Positions 10,801 through 17,972 of a stretch of 40,358 nt of DNA are shown here, one piece after another. How positions within the stretch are numbered: the first letter of the stretch is position 1; every line of letters begins with the position of its first letter. A program made the position numbers and the translations under genes. The notes beneath the pieces are model-generated. The model did no database searches. It was not told where the DNA came from and saw only the letters and a list, made by a program, of their open reading frames with translations. Source of the stretch: Ignavibacteria bacterium GWC2_36_12 (lineage in GTDB: Bacteria; Bacteroidota; Ignavibacteria; Ignavibacteriales; Ignavibacteriaceae); the NCBI GenBank assembly GCA_001802795.1, contig MGZZ01000003.1, positions 1 through 40,358 on the forward strand, in the 5' to 3' direction.

Positions 10801-11008
10801 CAATCCTCAAACACGTCCATTCTATTACGAAACTGCTACGGGCAGGTATATGCAGTATGTTAGCGGCAATTGGCAAGAAGTAAATAAAGATAAACTCGAT
10901 CAAGTACTGGAGGATAAGGCGTATATAGATATGCCTAATAACACTTCCTTCAACTTTTTGAACCCAAGACAAATTTTCTTTGGAATTAATTTATCATTCA
11001 AATTATAA
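7808..11008 (+). CDS. TonB-dependent receptor, paralogue of the 2212-5514 receptor
   Basis: CarboxypepD_reg domain (GTTGKITGRILDKDTGEPLPGVNVIVEGTTLGSTTDIDGYYVILQVPPGSYNVVASMVGYA), plug VRGGQSDELLYQIDGVTLRDPANNKP, and C-terminal SLHLPKSDAYNNIPGDDRVGDYRE...EFQP shared with the other receptor. ATG preceded by AAAGGAG. Confidence 0.94.
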   Translation: MPSGKCRIIRLCVIIILSISNILFAGTTGKITGRILDKDTGEPLPGVNVIVEGTTLGSTTDIDGYYVILQVPPGSYNVVASMVGYAKVIVYGVRVHIDQTSPVDIEMIEEAFEIEDITVVAERNIVKKDVSTSVAAISPDEIEALPVTSIGDIVSLQAGVEEGFIVRGGQSDELLYQIDGVTLRDPANNKPITTVALSSIQEVSIERGGFNAEYGQVRSGIINIVTKEGDYSAYHGSVQLKYSPATPKHFGMSVYDPNSMWNRPYLDDAVAWTGTENGAWDQYMQRQYPNFEGWNAISKRLLSDDNPNNDLSPYAAQRLWMWEHRRRPSTEAPDYNIDASFGGPVPFISKQLGNLRFFTSFRFEREMLLIPLSRDDYQEYNVSAKINSDIKNDMRLTLSGSYGKSYNVAINADDSQFNNNQFGVNGAQFWNPTDYLRTPLSIAQQLSDHRASRIYTESWYSPADVSHFTLSGKLTDFIAKSTFYEVSFEHVNRKYETGPLEERDLSKIYEIIPGYFVDEAPYGWSSSATAGIGDPDMFFGGHSAQMRDSSKTNSYTLKFDLSSQFTNEHLFKLGVEFAYFDLNLNYGKVSPAFDDINYVEEQWNPYRISAYIQDKIEMLGFIANIGLRMDLSNPNTEWVDVDPFDKSYFSGDYDESISYPTKKSDIDVAFSPRIGISHPITDNSKLYFNYGHFKQLPAYQEIFRLGRGGSGALSNFGDPNLIEAKTIAYELGYDHALFDLYLLQIQAFYRDISNVQAYTNYTSERKGIGYFKVTNDNYLDVRGVEVTLKKSIGDWIRGFVTFTYQVTTNGAFGSGRINDNPADQRIIDQTTQNVYQQKPVPQPRSRASLTFLTPHNYGADFGGIQLLSDWSLTILGDWRAGQYINYNPNQIRTISNIVQNVQTSDYLNIDFQLNKTFDFNSFSVMFFIDVRNFLNTKRLSGASFYDARDQQFYMESLHLPKSDAYNNIPGDDRVGDYREDGVEFQPIIYDYSTIQHVSNPQTRPFYYETATGRYMQYVSGNWQEVNKDKLDQVLEDKAYIDMPNNTSFNFLNPRQIFFGINLSFKL

Positions 11009-11041
11009 TAACGAATTGTGACAAACAAAGGAAATAATCAA

Positions 11042-13543
11042 ATGATTATAAAAAATTTAAATAGAGTAATAACTGCCCTGTTTCTTTGCTGTGCTTCTAT
11101 CATCCTGAACCCCGGTTTGCTGTTTGCTCAAGCCGGTGTTCAAGGTACCCAGCAGAATGTAATAAAATGGATGTGGGTAGGAGGATTACGTTCCTGGTTT
11201 TCAAATTCTGGATCAGAAGGTGAGTATTTTAGGCGTGATAGAACTACCTACGTAGCGCAGGATCAGATTGACGGAATGTTATACCCGGGCGAATATAACA
11301 ACAGGATGAAGGGAGTGAAAATTTCTAAAGCATTTTGGCTGGGAACTACTAATTTTCTCGATCCGGTTTCAAATGTTCTTTATCCCCATAAAATTATAAG
11401 TGCGGGGCCTGCGGGGGTATATATGGGCACAGAGATAATTGCAGAGGAATCATTCGGCAATGTAGGTATAAAAATGCTAGGTAAATTTGATCATCCCAAC
11501 GTATACGTAGATAATACTAATTCTTCCGTAATCGAATTTAATGATGAAGTAGATGAAATAGACGATGCCTTGCCATCAGACAGGATGCTGATAAGTAAAT
11601 TTCATACGAGTATAGGAATAACTGTAACAAGAAAAATTATTGCATTTTCGCAGCAATACCACGATAATTACTATATTTATGAATACACACTAAAAAATAC
11701 AGGAATCATAGATAGAAGCGGCGAACAAAAGATAAATAAAACCCTTACCGGAGTAGTATTTTATCTGCTCGGCAGATATTCCTTCGCCGGTGAATCGTAT
11801 ACAGGTACTGGAGTAGGCGACTGGTTTCCCGCGGGATCTTCTTGGGGTAGAAATACATTAATCGACCACGTGGGGCAGGATGAGAGTCATCTGTTGGCTC
11901 CACCGAACGATTTCCAAGCCATGTTGACTTATTATGGACCTCATTCAAGTACTCTATTCGGAAGTCCGTTAAGCGATATTGGACTTCCAGGTCCAAGAGC
12001 TACAAACGTATTGACTCTTGCAGGAACTCAATTTTCCGGAATTGTTTTACTGCATGCAGATAAAGCACCGGGTGATACGACGCATGACAAATCCAAACTT
12101 ATTTCAACAGTATCTGTAGGCGCCGATGCTACAAGAGATATAACTAATTCCCCAGGCTTTCAATATAACCAGGCTACTATGACGAGGAAATACCTCGAGT
12201 ATATGACCGCCGGACATCCCAATCAAACTCTGGCTGAACAAGTTGGAAAAGACCCTGTAACAGGCTGGCCAAATGCTTATGCTAATACATTTGGTACTGA
12301 TCCAGGAGGCTCTATTGCAACTCAGGGTTTCGGTACTTATGATCTCGCCCCTGGAGATAGTGTGCGTATAGTAGTTGCAGACGTCGTTGCAGGGATCAGC
12401 CGCAATAAAATTTTAGAGGTTGCCGAAAATTGGTTCACTAATAACACTTCAGAATTTGTTTTGCCACAGGGTTATAAAAATGGAACTACTACTACAGATC
12501 GCGATGAATACAAAAACGCATGGGTATTTTCTGGTAAAGATTCTTTGTTCCAGTCTTTCAGGAGAGCAATTGCAACCTATAACAACAACTACAATATACA
12601 ACAGCCACCACCACCACCGGATAATTTTGAGGTTAATTCTGGAGGAGACAGAATAAGACTTTCCTGGTCTAGCAACGCAGAATCCTGGCCAAATTTTGAT
12701 GGATACAGAGTATATAGAGCCGAAGGACGAAATGATACAGTATTTACGCAAATTTTTGAATGCAGCAAAAATAATGTTGTAAATTCTTATGATGACAAAA
12801 ATGCAATCCGTGGATTTAATTATTACTACTATGTACAAACAAAAGATAATGGTTCAACGAATGATATTGAGCCTGGAGTTCCCCTTGTTAGCAGCAAATA
12901 TTATACAATGACCTCCAATCCGGCGTACTTGACCAGGCCGGCAGGTGTTACATTAACAACGGTTGCACGAGATACTTTTTATACAGGTGATGGTTTAACA
13001 ACTGAGTTTATTTTACCTATGTCTGTTGCAGACACCAGTGGTACTGTTATACACGGCTTATCAATAAACGTAAACGGTGTTAAACAAATTCCTGCCTCAT
13101 ACAGTGTCACTTTCGATACATTGAGATTTATTAAGGCCCCACTTGGCACTATTGAAGTAAAAGTTATTTCTCCTACTGAAGAAAGAAGCTATAAACTTTC
13201 GGAAATTAGAATAGTTCCTAACCCATACAATCTGAAAGCAAGAAACATACAGTTTGGTGAGAATGACCAAACTACACTAGATAGATTAGCTTTTTATAAT
13301 CTTCCACCAGTTTGTAGAATAAAAATTTATACCGAAACAGGCGACTTAATAGAGACCATTGAGCACACCAATGGCAGCGGGGATGATTACTGGCATTCCC
13401 TCACCTCTTCAAGGCAAATTGTAGTTAGCGGGTTATACATTGCCTATTTTGAAGTTACTGAAGATTATAGTGATGATATCACAGGCGAGTTTCTCTATCG
13501 AAAAGGTGATAGTATTTTCAAAAAATTTGTAATAATAAGATAA
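11042..13543 (+). CDS. Secreted FN3-containing protein with PNPY-type C-terminal domain; paralogue of the 1-2192 product
   Basis: Track start 11018 is GTG; ATG at 11042 gives a clear signal peptide (MIIKNLNRVITALFLCCASIILNPGLLFAQ). FN3-like region GGDRIRLSWSSNAESWPNFDGYRVYRAEG; C-terminus RIVPNPYNLKARNIQFGE...VSGLYIAYFEV...KFVIIR. Confidence 0.9.
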   Translation: MIIKNLNRVITALFLCCASIILNPGLLFAQAGVQGTQQNVIKWMWVGGLRSWFSNSGSEGEYFRRDRTTYVAQDQIDGMLYPGEYNNRMKGVKISKAFWLGTTNFLDPVSNVLYPHKIISAGPAGVYMGTEIIAEESFGNVGIKMLGKFDHPNVYVDNTNSSVIEFNDEVDEIDDALPSDRMLISKFHTSIGITVTRKIIAFSQQYHDNYYIYEYTLKNTGIIDRSGEQKINKTLTGVVFYLLGRYSFAGESYTGTGVGDWFPAGSSWGRNTLIDHVGQDESHLLAPPNDFQAMLTYYGPHSSTLFGSPLSDIGLPGPRATNVLTLAGTQFSGIVLLHADKAPGDTTHDKSKLISTVSVGADATRDITNSPGFQYNQATMTRKYLEYMTAGHPNQTLAEQVGKDPVTGWPNAYANTFGTDPGGSIATQGFGTYDLAPGDSVRIVVADVVAGISRNKILEVAENWFTNNTSEFVLPQGYKNGTTTTDRDEYKNAWVFSGKDSLFQSFRRAIATYNNNYNIQQPPPPPDNFEVNSGGDRIRLSWSSNAESWPNFDGYRVYRAEGRNDTVFTQIFECSKNNVVNSYDDKNAIRGFNYYYYVQTKDNGSTNDIEPGVPLVSSKYYTMTSNPAYLTRPAGVTLTTVARDTFYTGDGLTTEFILPMSVADTSGTVIHGLSINVNGVKQIPASYSVTFDTLRFIKAPLGTIEVKVISPTEERSYKLSEIRIVPNPYNLKARNIQFGENDQTTLDRLAFYNLPPVCRIKIYTETGDLIETIEHTNGSGDDYWHSLTSSRQIVVSGLYIAYFEVTEDYSDDITGEFLYRKGDSIFKKFVIIR

Positions 13544-13552
13544 TTTTTAACC

Positions 13553-13578
13553 CCTGACCTGAACGAAACACAGGCAGG
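13553..13578. repeat. Small GC-rich hairpin CCTGaCCTG-(9 nt)-CAGGCAGG
   Basis: Intergenic between 11042-13543 and 13619-14617; 8 bp of pairing with one bulged A. Confidence 0.4.
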
Positions 13579-13618
13579 TAACTATCAAAAGAGTGTGTAT
13601 TGAAAAGGAGAATAAAAA

Positions 13619-14617
13619 GTGAAATGCTTACATAAATTATACTTAACAGCTTTAGTTCTGGGATTGGCTGCATCCACATCATTCAGCCAGACAAAATTAG
13701 CTCAGACGGGCTTTAATTTTCTAAGTATATCCTCCGATGCAAAATCCAGCGCGATGGGTGATGCTGTAAATTCTTTGTCTGGCTTTTCAGGGGCTATGGC
13801 TCACAACCCGGCTTCTATGGCTGAAATGCCGAATTTGCTCGGTGCTACTTTTAGTATAAATAAATGGATAGCGGATATTAATTACCTATCGGCAAGTTTT
13901 ATACTCTCACCTTACTCCGGCGATTATGGCACAATTGGTTTAAGCTTTCAATCGGTTGATTATGGCGATCTGGAAGGAACTGTTGTCGACAGAACTAATC
14001 CAAATGGTTATTCCGAAACGGAAATTTTCAGTCCCTCGGCTTTTGCAATAGGAGTTGGGTATGCTAAAATGATCAGCCAGCAGTTTGGCGTAGGTGCCCA
14101 GATTAAATATGCACGCCAGGAACTTGGTGAAAGCTCTTTTATGACTGAAGAAGGAGATGTAACATCAAAGAAGAATAAAGCAGATGCCGTTGCATTTGAT
14201 TTCGGTACTATTTATAAAACCGGCATTAAGAGCATTGCATTTGGAATGTCGGTAACAAATTTTTCGAAGGAAATAAAATATGAAGAAGAAGGTTTCCAGC
14301 TACCTTTACTTTTCACAATCGGTATTTCTGCGAATGTTTTTGATTTCTTCGATATGCCGGCTATAAATCAGGATTTGATGTTATCTGTTGACTGGACTCA
14401 TCCACGGTCTCATCCGGAACAGATAAAAATAGGATTAGAATATAAAGTCTTTGACGCATTTTCCCTAAGAGGCGGCTATATTGGCGGAAATGATGAAAAT
14501 GATTTCACATTTGGAGCGGGTGTATCTTACTTCGGAGTTGAATTTGATTATGCTTATACTCCTTTCGGAGTGTTTAACGAAGTTCAAAGATTTACAGCAC
14601 GTCTTTCATTGTTATAG
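13619..14617 (+). CDS. PorV/PorQ-like outer-membrane beta-barrel protein
   Basis: Signal peptide, then QTGFNFLSISSDAKSSAMGDAVNSLSGFSGAMAHNPASMAEMPN, typical of the PorV/UPF0164-like family (SSDAR..AMGDA...NPA). C-terminal barrel strand ending FTARLSLL. GTG start after AAAGGAGAATAAAAA. Confidence 0.78.
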   Translation: MKCLHKLYLTALVLGLAASTSFSQTKLAQTGFNFLSISSDAKSSAMGDAVNSLSGFSGAMAHNPASMAEMPNLLGATFSINKWIADINYLSASFILSPYSGDYGTIGLSFQSVDYGDLEGTVVDRTNPNGYSETEIFSPSAFAIGVGYAKMISQQFGVGAQIKYARQELGESSFMTEEGDVTSKKNKADAVAFDFGTIYKTGIKSIAFGMSVTNFSKEIKYEEEGFQLPLLFTIGISANVFDFFDMPAINQDLMLSVDWTHPRSHPEQIKIGLEYKVFDAFSLRGGYIGGNDENDFTFGAGVSYFGVEFDYAYTPFGVFNEVQRFTARLSLL

Positions 14618-14633
14618 AATAAAGGGTATAAAC

Positions 14634-16001
14634 ATGAAAAACAGTAACACATTAATTCATTCAGTTAAAACTTCCGGAATATACAAAATAGTTCTACACT
14701 GTAGTTTAATTTTTTGTACTATCATTACTCTGAATAGCTGTGTCAATTTCGAGGAACCGGGTATAATATATGAGCCTTCATTCCAAAGAACCAGCAATCC
14801 GACTATTACAGGAGTTACGCCCGAAGGGATAGCATTAGGCGGTGTAAGAGAGATTACTATTTCAGGTCAAAATCTGGGAGTGAAGAATGGTTCGGATACA
14901 GATTGGGTTTATGTAGGAGGCAGACAGGCAGTTATTAAAGAAATAATCGGGGATCAGACAATCGTAGTATATAGACCTCAATTGCCTAATAGTAATTACG
15001 ATACAAAAATTTATATCAGTGTTACAGCTCCGAAAGCTATCGATACATCAGCTAACGCTGAGTATATGGTTGAGTCACCTGGAGAAACTGTTGGAGACTA
15101 CGGTACAGCTTTCAGTAGTTATCCTATTACTGCCGTTGATTTTGACAACGATGATAATATTTATTTAATAACTGCTTCTACATCCAGCAGATCAGTTTGG
15201 AGAAATGATCCTTCCGGTGTTTCTTTAACTCAAATGACAGGAAATTTCTCTCCTTCATCTGCTTTTAGCATAATTACAGATGCAAAATTTGGACCCGGGC
15301 AGATAGGTTACAACCTTTATGTGGCTAATGGAACAACTACTATTTACAGGCAGCGTGTCGATTCAGTTGTTACTGGTACAATAAGGCCCGAAGCGGTTGA
15401 CACACTACCGGCGGCAGTTAGTAAACTAGATGTTGATGAAAACGGTAATGTATATACAGCCGGCAGCGAGGGAGTTTTTATGACAAATTTAAGTGATGGC
15501 ACCACTTCTCAAAATCTCGGCTACGAAGGAACTCCGAATCTTATTGGCATTCGAACGTATTACGAAAGTAATAACGGCTATCTGTATATTGCAGATACTC
15601 TTAATATATGGCGAAGCCAGATTAACCCTGATGGATCGTTAAGTGGAAAGGAATCTATAGTAAACCTTAACAGTATACCGGATCTCAGTAGTACTTATAT
15701 AAGCTCATTTACTATAGATGAAAATGGAAGTATCTACCTTTGTTTAAGAAACCATCCGACTCATTCGATATTTTTCAGAGAGAACGATGGTTCGATTACT
15801 CCCTATTATTATGAAAATATCCTGCCAAACTCTGTTGATTTACTGGTTTGGGGTAGAGACAGATATCTTTATTTAATAAGCTCGATATTAGGCCCTGATG
15901 GAGTTAGAGTTACAAGGTCACCATACGCTTCAGGCAGAGTTTTCAGAATGGCATTAGATAAAAACGGAGCTCCCTATCAGGGGAGAAAATTTTTACAATA
16001 A
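14634..16001 (+). CDS. IPT/TIG-domain lipoprotein with NHL/beta-propeller-like repeats (candidate surface glycan-binding protein)
   Basis: Lipobox LNSC after a hydrophobic stretch; PTITGVTPEGIALGGVREITISGQNLG (IPT/TIG); repeated 'D..GNVYTA/YLYIAD/ENGSIYLC' blades. The 14481 start in the track overlaps the upstream gene; ATG at 14634 fits the signal peptide. Confidence 0.8.
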   Translation: MKNSNTLIHSVKTSGIYKIVLHCSLIFCTIITLNSCVNFEEPGIIYEPSFQRTSNPTITGVTPEGIALGGVREITISGQNLGVKNGSDTDWVYVGGRQAVIKEIIGDQTIVVYRPQLPNSNYDTKIYISVTAPKAIDTSANAEYMVESPGETVGDYGTAFSSYPITAVDFDNDDNIYLITASTSSRSVWRNDPSGVSLTQMTGNFSPSSAFSIITDAKFGPGQIGYNLYVANGTTTIYRQRVDSVVTGTIRPEAVDTLPAAVSKLDVDENGNVYTAGSEGVFMTNLSDGTTSQNLGYEGTPNLIGIRTYYESNNGYLYIADTLNIWRSQINPDGSLSGKESIVNLNSIPDLSSTYISSFTIDENGSIYLCLRNHPTHSIFFRENDGSITPYYYENILPNSVDLLVWGRDRYLYLISSILGPDGVRVTRSPYASGRVFRMALDKNGAPYQGRKFLQ

Positions 16002-16125
16002 TAAATATTGTTTATTACTTAAAAGGCATCGTTAGAGAAAGGAGGTTCTTAGAAAAATTATAAATATTTTCTAAATGTTCTAAATCATCTTAATTCAAAT
16101 TATTTAAACTAATTAGGAGGTAGAC

Positions 16126-17895
16126 ATGACAGTCAGAAAAACCTTACTATTGATATCTTGTCTGGTTTTTGTTGCTGGTACTGCTCAAGCCCAGTTGTCG
16201 AAAGTAGTTTCAGACAGCATATATCAGATCCCTAAAACAACAGTTGCTCCTGTAATTGATGGAGTAATTGATGACGTTTGGAAAACCCTTGACTGGAATT
16301 TCCAAAGGACATATGTTGTTGATAATGACGCAACTCCGCCTGATGATCGCACCGATCTTACAGGAATGAGCAAAGCATTGTGGGATGATGATAATCTATA
16401 CATATTGTTCTATACACAGGATGACGATATCCAGGATAATCCCACTGTTGTAGGACAAACCTGGAATAAAGATGCCGTTGAGATTTATATTGATGGCGAT
16501 AACAGCAAAGTTGCAGATAACACCGGATGCGATCCTGGCGGCGGAAGATGCCCGGATGACCATCAGATGACTATACCTCATGAATTTATAGATATTGAAG
16601 CTGATACAGTAGATGGTATTGGTTTAGACGCTTCCGTAGATCTTACGGGTATTGAATTCAAAATTGCCGAAGTTGATGGTGAAGCCGGTTTAGGCGGCTG
16701 GCTGGTAGAAGTGAAACTCCCTCTTGAAAATCTCGGCGTACCCGCAATTGAGGGTTCACTGATTGGCTGGGAACTGCAGCAGGATGAATCGGATGCAGAT
16801 CACGCAGGTGCACGCGGTGATATGTCTAAATGGTGGAATGAAAGCAACAACTCATGGACAGATGCCAGTATTTGGGGAACCGCTGTTCTTAGTGGAAGGG
16901 TTGTAGATGAAGCGTACGAAATTGGAAAAGTTCCGGCTGGTACAACTATAACGATAGATGGAGTAATGGATCCTGTTTACTGGGGTGCCAATCCTGCTAC
17001 TATGAATGAATTCAGAGTAGGAGATCCTCCAACCGGTACTGAACCGGACAACATAGATGATGCCCTTTTAACAGCATATGTTCTATGGGATGATAATAAT
17101 ATTTATTATTTCATAGATGTTGTAGATGACGATATACAGGATAACCCCACTGTTGTAGGACAAACCTGGAATAAAGATGCAGTTGAGATTTATATCGATT
17201 CCGATAATAGCAAAGTGCCAGATAATACTGGATGCGATCCTGGAGGCGGAAGATGCCCGGATGATCATCAGATAACTATACCTCACGAATTCATTGGTTT
17301 TGAAGCTGATACAGTAGATGGACTCGGCTTTGATGCTTCTGTAGATCTTACAGGCGTTGAATTCAAAATTGTCAATAAAGAAGAAGGCGGCTGGTATTTA
17401 GAGTTGAAGATCCCTCTTGAGAATGTTGGCATTCCTGCTACAGAGGGTTCTTTATTAGGATTCGAACTGCAGCAGGATGAATCTGATGCAGATGATGCCG
17501 GCGCCCGTGGAAGTATGGAGAAATGGTGGAATTTATCCAACAACTCCTGGACAGATGCCAGCATTTGGGGAACTGCAAGGCTTGGCGGAGAGGTTACTGT
17601 TGGAGTTAGAGAAAAACCATCACCGGTTCCAACAAAATTCGAGCTTTCTCAAAACTATCCTAATCCGTTCAACCCAGGTACAAAAATAACTTTCAGTGTT
17701 ACTGAACCCGGTTTGGTTACTCTAAAAGTATTTAACCTGCTTGGAGAGGAAGTTGCCACACTCGTAAATGAACAACTTTCTACAAGTACTTATGAAGTTG
17801 ATTTTAATGCAGGTAATTTACCAAGTGGTGTATATCTCTACAGAGTGACTACAGGAAATACTTCTATCACTAAAAAGATGATGTTACTTAAGTAA
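16126..17895 (+). CDS. Secreted tandem CBM9-like (DOMON-like) protein with T9SS type A sorting domain
   Basis: Two copies of an approximately 220-aa module (VIDGVIDDVWK...; ITIDGVMDPVYWG...) with near-identical NPTVVGQTWNKDAVEIYID.DNSKV.DNTGCDPGGGRCPDDHQ. C-terminus FELSQNYPNPFNPGTKITFSV...LPSGVYLYRVTTGNTSITKKMMLLK. RBS AGGAGG. Confidence 0.9.
   Translation: MTVRKTLLLISCLVFVAGTAQAQLSKVVSDSIYQIPKTTVAPVIDGVIDDVWKTLDWNFQRTYVVDNDATPPDDRTDLTGMSKALWDDDNLYILFYTQDDDIQDNPTVVGQTWNKDAVEIYIDGDNSKVADNTGCDPGGGRCPDDHQMTIPHEFIDIEADTVDGIGLDASVDLTGIEFKIAEVDGEAGLGGWLVEVKLPLENLGVPAIEGSLIGWELQQDESDADHAGARGDMSKWWNESNNSWTDASIWGTAVLSGRVVDEAYEIGKVPAGTTITIDGVMDPVYWGANPATMNEFRVGDPPTGTEPDNIDDALLTAYVLWDDNNIYYFIDVVDDDIQDNPTVVGQTWNKDAVEIYIDSDNSKVPDNTGCDPGGGRCPDDHQITIPHEFIGFEADTVDGLGFDASVDLTGVEFKIVNKEEGGWYLELKIPLENVGIPATEGSLLGFELQQDESDADDAGARGSMEKWWNLSNNSWTDASIWGTARLGGEVTVGVREKPSPVPTKFELSQNYPNPFNPGTKITFSVTEPGLVTLKVFNLLGEEVATLVNEQLSTSTYEVDFNAGNLPSGVYLYRVTTGNTSITKKMMLLK
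16230..17600 (+). repeat. Internal tandem duplication of the CBM9-like module within the coding sequence
   Basis: Segments around 16433-16590 and 17140-17295 are nearly the same at the nucleotide level (e.g. ccactgttgtaggacaaacctggaataaagatgc in both). Confidence 0.9.
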
Positions 17896-17908
17896 TTAGC
17901 TGAAACCT

Positions 17909-17943
17909 AAAGCGTTTGTGGTTTTGACCACAAACGCTTTTTA
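17909..17943 (+). terminator. Rho-independent-terminator-like hairpin
   Basis: AAAGCGTTTGTGG-TTTTGA-CCACAAACGCTTT followed by TTATT; perfect 13-bp stem just after the CBM9 gene. Confidence 0.85.
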
Positions 17944-17972
17944 TTAACTACTGCAACTCGGAGCTCCTAAAA

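Noticed and set aside
12449-12838. 129-aa minus-strand ORF
   Set aside because: Fully inside the FN3 coding region of 11042-13543 on the opposite strand; low-complexity translation (VVVVIG, RWWWWLL) with no signals.
14481-14633. Extended N-terminus of the 14481-16001 ORF
   Set aside because: Overlaps the end of the PorV-like gene out of frame; ATG at 14634 gives a proper lipoprotein signal, so the extension is not used.
16396-17564. Minus-strand ORFs 16396-16581, 17083-17286 and 17283-17564
   Set aside because: Antisense shadows within the duplicated CBM9 modules; similarity between the first two reflects the internal duplication, not real genes.
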